A stretch of 64,000 bases of DNA from Jongsikchunia kroppenstedtii DSM 45133 (lineage in GTDB: Bacteria > Actinomycetota > Actinomycetes > Mycobacteriales > Mycobacteriaceae): positions 1 to 64,000 of the forward strand of contig NZ_AQYG01000044.1 of NCBI RefSeq assembly GCF_000380485.1, in the 5' to 3' direction. Of this stretch, positions 56,361 through 64,000 are shown in pieces. Within the stretch, counting starts at the first letter, position 1; the number at the start of each line of letters is the position of its first letter. Under the pieces are notes generated by a model that saw only the letters and a program-made list of their open reading frames with translations, was not told the origin of the DNA and searched no databases. A program made the translations under genes and the position numbers.

Positions 56361-56431
56361 CGTTTGGTGCCCTGATCGGGTTGGTGGCGCAGTCGGGTAG
56401 GCCGCGTTCGCCCGATTTCGGACCCCAACAT

Positions 56432-56505
56432 GGCGGTGTAGCTCAGCTGGTTAGAGCGCACGACTCATAATCGTGAGGTCGGGGGATCGAGCCCCCCCAC
56501 CGCTA
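56432..56505 (+). tRNA. tRNA-Met (CAT), elongator type
   Basis: Acceptor GGCGGTG pairs with CACCGCT (one G-T pair). The anticodon stem ACGA/TCGT encloses a loop with CAT. The first pair is normal, unlike initiator tRNA. CCA is not encoded. Confidence 0.93.
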
Positions 56506-56638
56506 CAGATGGGACGCTCGGCGCCCGGGTAGGCCGGCGGCCGGGTCGGGTGTGGTTGTCCCGACAAAGGGGTCACCCACCGGGCCCGAGAACTGCAAGA
56601 CGCGCCCCGTCCTGCAAGACACGAAAGTAGGCAACAAA

Positions 56639-56806
56639 GTGGCTTCTTCAACCGATGTGCGGCCGAAGATCACCCTGGCGTGCGAGGTGTGCAAGCACCG
56701 CAACTACATCACCAAGAAGAACCGGCGTAATGACCCGGACCGGCTGGAGCTGAACAAGTTCTGCCCGAACTGCGGCAAGCACACGGCGCACAAAGAGTCG
56801 CGCTGA
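56639..56806 (+). CDS. rpmG: 50S ribosomal protein L33 (zinc-binding type)
   Basis: A 55-aa ribosomal protein. Two CxxC pairs ([19 protein letters not shown]) make it the zinc-binding C+ form. The GTG at 56639 begins [18 protein letters not shown]. It is the homologue of Rv0634B. It follows three tRNA genes and is 11 nt from hadAB. Confidence 0.95.
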   Translation: MASSTDVRPKITLACEVCKHRNYITKKNRRNDPDRLELNKFCPNCGKHTAHKESR

Positions 56807-56817
56807 CTCCGTCGCCT

Positions 56818-57918
56818 GTGAACGATCCTGAGGTCGAAGCGCGCCTGGAGGCGTTGCGCAACGGTGAGAAGCTGACGCCCGAGGAGATCTCCAAGCACAC
56901 CGAAGCGATGGTGGGCTATCACTACACGGTCGACGACTACTACGAGGTCGGTCGCGAGAAGATCCGTGAGTTCTCCCGTGCGGTGCAGAACTATCATCCG
57001 GTCCACTGGAACGAGGACGAGGCCCGCAAGGCCGGCCATCCGAGTCTGATCGCTCCGCTGACGTTCGTCGGACTGCTGGGGCTGATCGCCCAGCGCCGCC
57101 TGTTCGAGGACGTCGTGCAGGGCTACGACCTGTCCCAGATCCTGCAGTCCGAGCAGCGGCTGGTCTTCCACCGGCCGATCCGTGTCGGTGATCAGCTGGT
57201 CTGCGACGTCTCGCTGGACTCCTACCGCCGGATGGGCGGGGTCGACCTGATGGTCACCAAGAACATCATCCGCAACTTCGACGACGGCGAGCTGGTCCAG
57301 ACCACCTGGACATCGCTGGCCGGTCGCAGCACGGGCGAACTCGATCCCGGGCTGATGGACATGGTCCATCACGTGATGATGGCCGAGGGCGGCCGTCCGA
57401 CGCCGAATCGCACGGTCGGCGACGGCACCACGGCGACGGCCGGCAACGTGGACGAGCTCGGTGCCCCGGACAGCGCGCAGAACCCGCAGGCGTGGAGCGC
57501 CCGCAACTTCGACGAGCTGTCGGTGGGCGACGCTCTCGAGACGCGGACGGTGAAGCTCACCCGCGGAAACCTGGTCAACTACGCCGGAGTCGTCGGCGAC
57601 CCGAACCCGATCCACTTCAGCTCGGAGTTGGCCAAGCTGGCCAAACTCGATGACGTGGTGGCCCACGGGATGCTCACGATGGGTATCGCGGGCGGGGCCA
57701 TCGGCGACTTCGTGGGCGACCCGGGCGCCGTCTTCGAGTACAACGTGCGCTTCACCAGTCCGGTCTATGTGCCGGCGACCGAGTACGCCGAGATCGAGGT
57801 CTCGGGCAAGATCAAGTCGCTCGATTCGGCGAGTCGTACCGGCGAGATCGCGATCACCGTCAAGCAGGGCGATCGCAAGATATTCGGCCGCGCGACGGCC
57901 AGGGTCAAGTTCAACTGA
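56818..57918 (+). CDS. hadAB: Fused HadA-HadB (3R)-hydroxyacyl-ACP dehydratase
   Basis: A 366-aa protein for the dehydration step of FAS-II mycolate elongation. Residues about 1-165 match HadA (hotdog, VQNYHPVHWNEDEARKAGHPSLIAP, non-catalytic). Residues about 215-366 match HadB with the catalytic hydratase-2 motif YAGVVGDPNPIHFSSE and VVAHGMLTMG. In M. tuberculosis hadA, hadB and hadC are separate genes; here A and B are joined by a Gly/Thr/Ala-rich linker (about 185-215) and no hadC is next to them. The GTG start lies 11 nt after rpmG. Confidence 0.92.
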   Translation: MNDPEVEARLEALRNGEKLTPEEISKHTEAMVGYHYTVDDYYEVGREKIREFSRAVQNYHPVHWNEDEARKAGHPSLIAPLTFVGLLGLIAQRRLFEDVVQGYDLSQILQSEQRLVFHRPIRVGDQLVCDVSLDSYRRMGGVDLMVTKNIIRNFDDGELVQTTWTSLAGRSTGELDPGLMDMVHHVMMAEGGRPTPNRTVGDGTTATAGNVDELGAPDSAQNPQAWSARNFDELSVGDALETRTVKLTRGNLVNYAGVVGDPNPIHFSSELAKLAKLDDVVAHGMLTMGIAGGAIGDFVGDPGAVFEYNVRFTSPVYVPATEYAEIEVSGKIKSLDSASRTGEIAITVKQGDRKIFGRATARVKFN

Positions 57919-57960
57919 CCCGCCCTCGCGGCCGGTTGGTAATTGTTACGGCTCGTGCCG

Positions 57961-58007
57961 TACACTTGGGACTTGCGCGCCGCCCTTGAGGGTGGCGCGT
58001 TGGTTTT
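57961..58007 (+). promoter_or_regulatory. Promoter and terminator-like hairpin ahead of tRNA-Trp and secE
   Basis: A TACACT box (57961-57966) with a TTGGTA-type -35 19 nt upstream is followed within 10 nt by a 10-bp stem: CGCGCCGCCC (57976-57985) pairs with 57990-57999, including one G-T pair, around TTGA. A T-rich TTGGTTTT follows. It may be an attenuator, or the hadAB terminator overlapping the promoter. Confidence 0.5.
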
Positions 58008-58060
58008 GTCACCGGTTTGACGCAGCACTCCCGCCGCGGACGACCACCGACGGAACCCAG

Positions 58061-58136
<76 letters not shown>

Positions 58137-58196
58137 CCGGACCCGGTGGCGTCGGCAGGCTCGGAATTATCCGGGCCGGCAAACGAGAGGATCGAG

Positions 58197-58646
58197 TTGA
58201 GCAAGCGCGACCGTGCGGCGAAGGCGAAGGCCAACGGGTCGTCGGACGCCGACGACTTCAACATCGACGACGAGATCTTGGGCGACGAGGCCGAGCTCGA
58301 AGGTGCACTCAGCGATGACAAGGACCTCTCGACCAAGCCGGCGCGGCCGAGCGGAAAGCGTGCAGCGCGTGGGGGACGCAGCACGCTGACCACCGAGCCT
58401 GCGGTCGGTGCCGACAAGGCGAAGAAGAACAAGGGCAAGCAGTCGGAGGGCCGCCCGAATCCGTTCATGCGGATCTGGGCCTTCCTGCTCGAGGTGCTCG
58501 GTGAGCTGAAGAAGGTCATCTGGCCCACCCGCAAAGAGATGATCCAGTACACCATCGTCGTGTTGGTGTTCATGATCATCGTGACCGCATTAGTCGCGGG
58601 CCTGGATGTCGGGTTCGCCAAGCTCGTGCTCTGGCTGTTCGGCTAG
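58197..58646 (+). CDS. secE: Preprotein translocase subunit SecE
   Basis: A 149-aa SecYEG component. The start codon is TTG at 58197 with GAGAGG 6 nt upstream, and the sequence begins MSKRDRAAKAKANG. An acidic and basic cytoplasmic extension (about 1-95) precedes the SecE core EVLGELKKVIWPTRKEM and the single essential helix at about 122-147. The long extension is usual in actinobacteria. nusG follows. Confidence 0.93.
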   Translation: MSKRDRAAKAKANGSSDADDFNIDDEILGDEAELEGALSDDKDLSTKPARPSGKRAARGGRSTLTTEPAVGADKAKKNKGKQSEGRPNPFMRIWAFLLEVLGELKKVIWPTRKEMIQYTIVVLVFMIIVTALVAGLDVGFAKLVLWLFG

Positions 58647-58699
58647 CGCGCAATGACACGCGTACCGGACAGGACCGTGAGTAGGACAGGAAGGTTGCA

Positions 58700-59476
58700 G
58701 TGAGCACCCCCGAGAACGAGACGGCCGCCGTCGAGCAGGACGAGACCACCGACGTGGCCGCCGAGGTCGATACCGACACCGCGGCCCAGGACGAGGCTGC
58801 GGTCGACGAGGCTGCGGCCGACGCGGCCGACGCCGCGGAGGAGGACGCCGAGGTTGATCCGGCCGAGGAGCTCAAGCGCAAGCTGAAGGGCGCCGCCGGC
58901 GACTGGTACGTCATCCACTCGTACGCCGGTTACGAGAACAAGGTGAAGGCCAACCTCGAGACCCGTGTGCAGAACCTCGATGTCGGCGACTACATCTTCC
59001 AGGTGGAGGTCCCGACCGAAGAGGTCACCGAGATCAAGAACGGCCAGCCCAAGAAGGTCAACCGCAAGGTGCTGCCGGGCTACATCCTGGTGCGCATGGA
59101 TCTGAACGACGAGTCGTGGGGCGCCGTGCGAAACACCCCGGGCGTCACCGGATTCGTCGGAGCCACCAGCCGGCCCTCGCCGCTGAGCCTGGACGACGTC
59201 CTCAAGTTCCTGCTGCCGCGGACCGAGAAGAAGAAGGCCACCGCCAAGGCTGCGGGCGCCGAGGCCGGCGTCGACGTGGCGGCCTCAGTGGCGCCGATCG
59301 TCGAGGTCGACTTCGAGGTCGGCGAGTCGGTCACCGTTATGGACGGCCCGTTCGCCACGCTGCCCGCGTCGATCAGCGAGGTCAACGCCGAGCAGCGCAA
59401 GGTCAAGGTGCTCGTGTCGATCTTCGGCCGCGAGACGCCGGTCGAGCTGGCCTTCGACCAGGTCGAGAAGATCTGA
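58700..59476 (+). CDS. nusG: Transcription antitermination factor NusG
   Basis: A 258-aa protein. An acidic Ala/Glu/Asp extension (1-55) precedes the NGN domain ([51 protein letters not shown]). An insert rich in Lys/Ala lies at about 175-200, and the KOW domain ends the protein ([25 protein letters not shown], with [18 protein letters not shown]). It links RNA polymerase to elongation, Rho and the ribosome. GTG start at 58700, with AGGAAGG upstream. Confidence 0.95.
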   Translation: MSTPENETAAVEQDETTDVAAEVDTDTAAQDEAAVDEAAADAADAAEEDAEVDPAEELKRKLKGAAGDWYVIHSYAGYENKVKANLETRVQNLDVGDYIFQVEVPTEEVTEIKNGQPKKVNRKVLPGYILVRMDLNDESWGAVRNTPGVTGFVGATSRPSPLSLDDVLKFLLPRTEKKKATAKAAGAEAGVDVAASVAPIVEVDFEVGESVTVMDGPFATLPASISEVNAEQRKVKVLVSIFGRETPVELAFDQVEKI

Positions 59477-59510
59477 CAAATACTTTCGCGCCGGCTACAG
59501 CGCGATAGGC

Positions 59511-59537
59511 GAGAAGCCGTGCCTGTCACGGATTCTC
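59511..59537 (+). promoter_or_regulatory. Stem-loop in the rplK leader
   Basis: GAGAA/TTCTC and CCGTG/CACGG arms, separated by one G-A mismatch, enclose a CCTGT loop. It lies between nusG and rplK and may be a leader structure of the ribosomal-protein operon. Confidence 0.4.
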
Positions 59538-59567
59538 GTATGACAGGAATACAACCAAGGAAGCAAG

Positions 59568-59999
59568 ATGCCACCCAAGAAGAAGAAGATCGCCGGCATC
59601 ATCAAGCTCCAGATCCAGGCCGGGCAGGCCAACCCTGCTCCGCCCGTGGGTCCGGCGCTTGGTCAGCACGGCGTGAACATCATGGAGTTCTGCAAGGCGT
59701 ACAACGCCGCGACCGAGAGTCAGCGTGGAAACGTGATCCCGGTCGAGATCTTCGTGTACGAAGACCGCTCCTTCGACTTCAAGTTGAAGACCCCGCCCGC
59801 CGCGAAGCTGCTGCTGAAGGCCGCCGGCCTGCAGAAGGGCTCGGGCGAGCCGCACAAGAACAAGGTCGGCAAGGTTTCGATGGACCAGGTCCGGGAGATC
59901 GCCAAGACCAAGCAGGAAGACCTGAACGCCAACGACATCGAGGCTGCGGCCAAGATCATCGCCGGCACGGCCCGGTCGATGGGCATCACCGTCGAGTGA
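59568..59999 (+). CDS. rplK: 50S ribosomal protein L11
   Basis: A 143-aa ribosomal protein of the GTPase-associated centre. [36 protein letters not shown] is the conserved N-terminal domain (key part [18 protein letters not shown]); the C-terminal RNA-binding domain follows. AAGGAAG lies upstream of the ATG. Confidence 0.97.
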   Translation: MPPKKKKIAGIIKLQIQAGQANPAPPVGPALGQHGVNIMEFCKAYNAATESQRGNVIPVEIFVYEDRSFDFKLKTPPAAKLLLKAAGLQKGSGEPHKNKVGKVSMDQVREIAKTKQEDLNANDIEAAAKIIAGTARSMGITVE

Positions 60000-60000
60000 G

Positions 60001-60071
60001 CTTGCGACCTCGCAAGATCACCACGGGCAATCAGTAATACGCGTGGGAGGGCCCGCTTGGCCCGCAACCAC
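60001..60071 (+). promoter_or_regulatory. Structured rplK-rplA spacer, possible L1 site
   Basis: CTTGCG/CGCAAG forms a small hairpin at 60001-60016. At 60043-60071 GTGG/CCAC is the outer stem, GGGCC/GGCCC the inner stem, and an asymmetric GA against GCAA internal loop lies between. The shape recalls known L1-binding sites in ribosomal operon mRNAs. Confidence 0.4.
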
Positions 60072-60101
60072 CAATCTGCGTAAGCAGAGAAGGAAAGAGC
60101 A

Positions 60102-60818
60102 ATGAGCAAGAAAAGCAAGGCATACTCGGCAGCCGCCGAGTTGGTCGACAAGTCGAAGCTGTACAGCCCGCTCGAGGCTGCCAAGCTCGCCAAGGAGACC
60201 GCTTCCAAGAAATACGACGCCACCGTTGAGGTAGCCATCCGGTTGGGCGTCGACCCCCGTAAGGCGGACCAGATGGTCCGCGGCACGGTCAACCTGCCGC
60301 ACGGTACGGGTAAGACCGCCCGTGTCATCGTCTTCGCCGCCGGCGACAAGGCCAATGAGGCCCTCGCCGCCGGCGCCGACGAGGTGGGCGCCGAGGATCT
60401 GATCGAGAAGATCCAGGGCGGCTGGCTCGAGTTCGACGCCGCGATCGCGACGCCGGACCAGATGGCCAAGGTCGGTCGGATCGCTCGCGTCCTGGGCCCG
60501 CGTGGCCTGATGCCGAACCCGAAGACCGGCACTGTCACCACCGATGTCACCAAGGCTGTCAACGACATCAAGGGCGGAAAGATCAACTTCCGCATCGACA
60601 AGGCCTCGAACCTGCACTTCGTGATCGGCAAGGCGTCGTTCGAGCCGGCTCAGCTGGCCGAGAACTACGGTGCCGCCCTCGATGAGGTGCTGCGCGCCAA
60701 GCCGTCGGCCGCCAAGGGCCGGTACCTGAAGAAGGTCACCGTCTCGACGACGACCGGCCCGGGCATCCCGGTTGACCCCGCGGTCACCCGCAACTTCGCG
60801 GAGGAGCCGCAGGCCTGA
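60102..60818 (+). CDS. rplA: 50S ribosomal protein L1
   Basis: A 238-aa ribosomal protein. [31 protein letters not shown] is followed by [24 protein letters not shown]-like sequence (here [12 protein letters not shown]) and the L1 signature [21 protein letters not shown]-type motif ([19 protein letters not shown]). It may also repress its own operon by binding the leader. A clear GGAAAG site precedes the ATG. Confidence 0.97.
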   Translation: MSKKSKAYSAAAELVDKSKLYSPLEAAKLAKETASKKYDATVEVAIRLGVDPRKADQMVRGTVNLPHGTGKTARVIVFAAGDKANEALAAGADEVGAEDLIEKIQGGWLEFDAAIATPDQMAKVGRIARVLGPRGLMPNPKTGTVTTDVTKAVNDIKGGKINFRIDKASNLHFVIGKASFEPAQLAENYGAALDEVLRAKPSAAKGRYLKKVTVSTTTGPGIPVDPAVTRNFAEEPQA

Positions 60819-60840
60819 TCGCCCGCGGATACTCGCTTCG

Positions 60841-60882
60841 AACCGCCCGGTTCGCGCCAGAGATGGTGCGGGCCGGGCGGTT
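60841..60882 (+). terminator. Terminator after rplA
   Basis: AACCGCCCGG (60841-60850) pairs perfectly with CCGGGCGGTT (60873-60882), with a further inner CCA/TGG helix. A short T-run follows. Confidence 0.8.
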
Positions 60883-60911
60883 TCGTCTCACTCGGAGACC
60901 TTCGCGCTAGT

Positions 60912-61238
60912 TCAGAGCGCGTCGTCGTGGTCGACCGCGGTGTTGATGATTCCCCGCAGCGCGGCGACATGGCCGGCGAATGCGGCGCGTCCGGCTGTGG
61001 TCAGGCTGGCCCGCACGCTGCGGCGACGTCCGGTGCTCGGGCGTCGGGTATCGACGTAGCCGGCCGCCTCCAGCGTGGAGAGGTGTTTGGACAGCGCCGA
61101 ATCCGACAGCGCCAGCTGCTCTTTGAGGTAGGCGAAGTCGACCCAGTCGGCGGCGGCCAGGATCGCGACGAGCGAGATCCTCGGGCTGGGGTGGATGAGC
61201 GGGTCGAACCGTGGCTCGGTGCCCGGGGTATCGGTCAT
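60912..61238 (-). CDS. Winged-helix DNA-binding regulator (HTH_34-like)
   Basis: A 108-aa regulator. The winged helix spans about residues 18-85 (RISLVAILAAADWVDFAYLKEQLALSDSALSKHLSTLEAAGYVDTRR), followed by a Ser/Arg-rich wing and a C-terminal helix. The ATG at 61238 overlaps the stop of the membrane-protein gene upstream (ATGA), so the two form one operon. An earlier in-frame ATG at 61250 is less likely. It probably binds the paired ACTTTCC-N5-GGAAAGT operators upstream of the operon. Confidence 0.87.
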   Translation of the reverse strand: MTDTPGTEPRFDPLIHPSPRISLVAILAAADWVDFAYLKEQLALSDSALSKHLSTLEAAGYVDTRRPSTGRRRSVRASLTTAGRAAFAGHVAALRGIINTAVDHDDAL

Positions 61239-61699
61239 GCGTGCAGCCATCGACGCAGCGTCGCGAAGATCTCCGGTCCGCCGAAGCCCACGATCATCGC
61301 GACGATGACCGCCGCCCAGATCGTCGGGTGGTCGGTGCCGTCGGCATTCAGGGCGACCGCGGCCGCGATGGTGATCGCGACCAGCCCGACCAGGATTCCG
61401 ATGACGATCGCGGGCACCCTGCGGCTCACCGCCGTCCGGCTCAGTTGCAGCCGACGGCTGCCGCGACGACCGTCGAGGTACCGCTGTGCAACCACGGAGT
61501 GGCCGACGCCGAATGCCACGGTGGCGACGGTGACCAGCCACGCCGGCCCGAACTGGCCGATGGCGCCGAGTGCCAGCCAGCCTGCGGCCATGCACCACCA
61601 GTACATCCGCGGCAGGCCGACATTCGCCAGGGTCTGCTGCTCGGCGTGATCGGCGGCGGACAGCGCATCGCGCGCCTGTGCCGGATCGATGTCGTTCAT
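61235..61699 (-). CDS. Four-helix membrane protein in an operon with the winged-helix regulator
   Basis: A 154-aa protein of unknown function. Helices lie at about residues 30-52, 55-72, 90-115 and 122-146, with a basic loop (RYLDGRRGSRRLQLSR) between the second and third. GGAGGTGAT lies 4 nt before the ATG, a very strong Shine-Dalgarno. It is the first gene of the operon, so its level should be set by the autoregulated promoter. It may be a membrane sensor or effector paired with the regulator. Confidence 0.8.
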   Translation of the reverse strand: MNDIDPAQARDALSAADHAEQQTLANVGLPRMYWWCMAAGWLALGAIGQFGPAWLVTVATVAFGVGHSVVAQRYLDGRRGSRRLQLSRTAVSRRVPAIVIGILVGLVAITIAAAVALNADGTDHPTIWAAVIVAMIVGFGGPEIFATLRRWLHA

Positions 61700-61716
61700 G
61701 GGATCACCTCCGCGTT

Positions 61717-61765
61717 ATTACTTTCCTATCTGGAAAGTAATAGTCTACTTTCCCGACAGGAAAGT
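61717..61765. promoter_or_regulatory. Two identical palindromic operators
   Basis: ACTTTCC-N5-GGAAAGT occurs at 61720-61738 and again at 61747-61765, 27 bp apart. The first copy extends to 10-bp arms (ATTACTTTCC/GGAAAGTAAT, 61717-61741). They lie 18-66 nt upstream of the membrane-protein ATG and should cover its promoter. Confidence 0.8.
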
Positions 61766-61873
61766 CAAGCGGGGTATACGGCGGAGATCGGGTCCGTCGT
61801 GAAAAGTCGCGTGTGCGTGAGTAATTCGCGGGTCCGAATGGGCTGCGTGGCCGATTCTGTCGGGTGCCGGGCA

Positions 61874-61879
61874 TACTGT
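61874..61879 (+). promoter_or_regulatory. -10 box of the DUF2786 gene
   Basis: TACTGT lies 7 nt before the ATG at 61887, with no Shine-Dalgarno, as in other leaderless starts here. Confidence 0.5.
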
Positions 61880-61886
61880 CGGTGGC

Positions 61887-62705
61887 ATGCGAGACGACAA
61901 ACTCCTCACCAAGATCGGCGGCCTGCTGCGCCAGGCCGAGGGCACCGACAACGAGCACGAGGCGCAGGCCTTTCTGCAGGCCGCGCAGCGGTTGGCGACC
62001 GCCGCGTCGGTCGACCTGGCGGTGGCCCGGGCGCATGATCCGGCGGCCCGCAATCGGGCCACACCGGTGCAGCGCAAGATCGAGATCGGACCGGCGGGCA
62101 AACGCGGGCTCAAGACCTACGTGGCGCTGTTCCTGGCGATCGCCCATGCCAACGATGTCCGCTGCGACATCGCCAGCAATGCGACCTACGTGCTGGCGTT
62201 CGGGTTCGCCGGCGATATCGACGCGATCGAGGCGCTGTACTCCTCGCTGGTGGTGCAGATGGTCGCTGCCAGCGATGCGTATCTCAAGTCCGGCGCCTAT
62301 CGCGGGCAGACCGCGCAGCGGGTCGTGACCCAGACCCACGGCTGGTACCGGCGCCGCGTCGTCGAGGAGAAGAAGTTGTCGCCGATCACCGCGCGACTGA
62401 ACTTTCAGCATGCGTTCGCCGAGCGCATCGGTGCCCGGCTCTCGGAGGCTAGGGATGAGGCGCTGGCCACCGCGGCGGTGGCCGAGGCCGCTCCGAAGAG
62501 CACGGCGCTGGCGTTGCGCGACAAAGAGCTCGAGGTCCGCGATTTCCATGCCGCCGAGTCGTCGGCGCGCGGCAGCTGGCAGCCGGTGAGCGCGTCTGCC
62601 GGTTACTCGTCGGCCGCCCGGCGGGCGGGCGACCGGGCCGGTCGGCGGGCACGCATAGGGGAACAGGCGCAGTTCGGCGCGGCCTCTAAGGCCCTGGACG
62701 CGTGA
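61887..62705 (+). CDS. DUF2786-domain protein
   Basis: A 272-aa protein of unknown function. Residues 1-45 match DUF2786 (KLLTKIGGLLRQAEGTDNEHEAQAFLQAAQRLATAASVDL; key LLRQAEGTDNEHEAQAF). A central domain continues to about 190 (FLAIAHANDVRCDI and later YRGQTAQRVV). A charged, Ser/Arg-rich tail ends the protein. DUF2786 genes are found in phages and actinobacteria. The next gene, 12 nt downstream, encodes a zinc metallohydrolase, so the pair likely acts together. Confidence 0.82.
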   Translation: MRDDKLLTKIGGLLRQAEGTDNEHEAQAFLQAAQRLATAASVDLAVARAHDPAARNRATPVQRKIEIGPAGKRGLKTYVALFLAIAHANDVRCDIASNATYVLAFGFAGDIDAIEALYSSLVVQMVAASDAYLKSGAYRGQTAQRVVTQTHGWYRRRVVEEKKLSPITARLNFQHAFAERIGARLSEARDEALATAAVAEAAPKSTALALRDKELEVRDFHAAESSARGSWQPVSASAGYSSAARRAGDRAGRRARIGEQAQFGAASKALDA

Positions 62706-62717
62706 GCAGCTGAAGGG

Positions 62718-63215
62718 GTGACGGCACCCGATACGGGACGGGCTCGGCTCTACTCGGCGGAGACCGTGGTGCACCGCATCTTCGACAACGCGGCGGCAGG
62801 CGCGAATCAGTTGACGGTCGGCGGCACCACGGTGACCGTGCCCGCCGAGGCCAAGTTCGCGACCGTCGAGTCGATGCAGCGCTATGTGGATTCGGTGCTC
62901 GCGATGGGGCCGGTGGCAGAGCTGGCCGGCGGGAAGCCCACGAGCGTGCGGGTGCGCGCGCGACGGGGCTCGACCGCGGCGCACTACGAGCGTGAGGCCG
63001 CGACCATCGCGGTGCCGATGCAGTCCGATGCCCGGTGGGCGCAGCGCGAGCTGGTCCTACTGCATGAGTTGGCGCATCATCTGGACCGTGGCGACGGGCC
63101 GTCGCATGGACGGGATTTCGTGCGCGGCTATGTCGACCTGGCCGAGGCGGTGATGGGCCCGGAGGCGGCATTCATCATGCGGATCACGTTCGCCGAGAAC
63201 GGTGTTCGCCTCTGA
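62718..63215 (+). CDS. Putative zinc metallohydrolase (TIGR04338-like)
   Basis: A 165-aa protein. LVLLHELAHHLDRGDGPSHGRDFVRGY carries an HExxH zinc site and a third possible ligand His 12 residues later (key parts HELAHHLD and SHGRDF). The layout resembles SprT-like and similar small metalloproteases, though the family assignment is by eye. There is no signal peptide, so it is cytoplasmic. It follows the DUF2786 gene by 12 nt. Its substrate is unknown. Confidence 0.8.
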   Translation: MTAPDTGRARLYSAETVVHRIFDNAAAGANQLTVGGTTVTVPAEAKFATVESMQRYVDSVLAMGPVAELAGGKPTSVRVRARRGSTAAHYEREAATIAVPMQSDARWAQRELVLLHELAHHLDRGDGPSHGRDFVRGYVDLAEAVMGPEAAFIMRITFAENGVRL

Positions 63216-63218
63216 CGG

Positions 63219-64000
63219 TCAGCGATCAGGGGCTGCGGTCGCCGTCTGTTTGGGTGTCTCGCCGATGATGCGACGATAGCTCCGCGAGAAGTGCGGGTAG
63301 TCGGCGAAGCCGAGGTCGGCGGCGAGCGCGCTGATGTCGCTGTCGGGCGCCGTGAACAGGGTCGTGGCCGCCTCCTGCATGCGCCGGCATTCGATCAGCC
63401 ACTTCGGCGTCACGCCGAGCCGATCGCGCACTGCGCGTTCCAGCGTGCGTGGCGTGACGCCGACGGCGTCGGCAAGCTCTCCGGCCCGCAGCAGGTTTCG
63501 ATCGTTCTCGGCCAGGTCGCAGGCCGCGGACACAAGGCGGGCGGTGTCGTCGAGTCGGCCGATCATCGGGGTGAGCCAGCTGCGCAAGATGGTCACCAGC
63601 GTGCCGCGCGAGTCCGCCGACCAATCGGTGAGCACGTCCCGCACCCGCGCGGCCGGCGCATCGGGCAGCGGCATGCCGGCGGTGTCGACCTCATTCGGCT
63701 TGGGCGAAAACAGCATTCCGGCCCCGGGCCGCAGCAGCAGCCCGACGCCCCAGGATGCGCCCTCGAGCTCGCGGATCTGCACATGCGGCAGCGGCGGGTA
63801 GAGCGCGCAGCCATCGGGTTCGAACACCGCGTTGAAGGCGGGATAGCTGAGCACCCGCTGGCGCTGCGTGATGCCCGCCGGCAGCTGCCACCGCACCAGC
63901 CATACGTGCCGAAGTATTTCGCGCAGGTCGTCGCCGAGTTCGAAGCGGTCGAAATGTACGCCGGGGGCGCCGGGGTTCAGATGACCGCGCGACGTCGGCT
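63219..64000 (-). CDS. AraC-family transcriptional regulator, 5' end beyond the window
   Basis: The C-terminal AraC HTH pair is at the end (LLRAGELADAVGVTPRTLERAVRDRLGVTPKWLIECRRMQEAATTL, then ALAADLGFADYPHFSRSYRRIIGETPKQ). The N-terminal effector domain continues in the same frame without a stop to the window edge (GHLNPGAPGVHFDRFEL near 63960), so the start lies outside. A GTG at 63896 is internal. The stop is 3 nt from the end of the convergent metallohydrolase gene. Confidence 0.88.
   Translation of the reverse strand, partial: PTSRGHLNPGAPGVHFDRFELGDDLREILRHVWLVRWQLPAGITQRQRVLSYPAFNAVFEPDGCALYPPLPHVQIRELEGASWGVGLLLRPGAGMLFSPKPNEVDTAGMPLPDAPAARVRDVLTDWSADSRGTLVTILRSWLTPMIGRLDDTARLVSAACDLAENDRNLLRAGELADAVGVTPRTLERAVRDRLGVTPKWLIECRRMQEAATTLFTAPDSDISALAADLGFADYPHFSRSYRRIIGETPKQTATAAPDR

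Overview
The window is about 64 kb of high-GC chromosomal DNA from a mycolic-acid-producing actinobacterium (order Mycobacteriales). Gene order follows the Mycobacterium tuberculosis chromosome from hemA (Rv0509) to htpX/yajQ (Rv0563-Rv0566c), then the rpmG2-had-secE-nusG-rplK-rplA block (Rv0634B-Rv0641). The fused HadA-HadB dehydratase without hadC, together with the overall gene set, points to Gordonia or a close relative rather than Mycobacterium. The genus is an inference. I see no insertion sequence, prophage, CRISPR array or replication origin.

Layout. 91-5058: heme genes hemA, hemC, cobA-hemD fusion and hemB, followed by a 107-bp tandem duplication. 5290-7165: four small overlapping membrane-protein genes. 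7141-9097: a small accessory patch with a Doc-toxin remnant and a TetR-glycosyltransferase pair. 9242-15850: a choline-to-glycine-betaine operon (aldehyde dehydrogenase, permease, choline-oxidase-type GMC enzyme) ending in a cNMP/CBS/DUF294 protein. 15858-17151: a frameshifted FadI-type thiolase. 17318-23551: hemL, a histidine phosphatase and the System II cytochrome c maturation genes resA-ccdA-resB-ccsA. 23580-27487: regulators (XRE, BldC), a CysK2-like enzyme and an HTH plus double-Clp-N pair.

27590-54326 carries most of the classical menaquinone pathway in scattered pieces: menA, menE, menB, menD, menC, menG, menJ and a polyprenyl diphosphate synthase. Between them lie a SARP regulator, DrrAB-type exporter, two DUF3349 genes, pitA, an F420-type oxidoreductase, a WYL regulator with an MFS exporter, tandem hotdog thioesterases, MgtA and a shikimate dehydrogenase. 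menF and a clear menH are not in the window. 54457-60818: htpX, yajQ, four tRNA genes, rpmG, hadAB, secE, nusG, rplK and rplA. 60912-64000: a winged-helix regulator with a membrane protein under two identical operators, a DUF2786/metallohydrolase pair and an AraC regulator cut by the window edge.

The heme, cytochrome c maturation and menaquinone genes together supply components of the aerobic respiratory chain. Many transcription units show a TANNNT-like -10 box followed by 6-7 nt and then the start codon, the geometry of leaderless mRNAs. The most unusual items are: the apparent CTG start of menE; two copies of a nested palindromic element between convergent genes; the HTH/Clp-N pair with a glycine/arginine-rich linker; the winged-helix/membrane-protein operon with duplicated operators; the DUF2786/metallohydrolase pair; and tandem hotdog thioesterases inside the men region.
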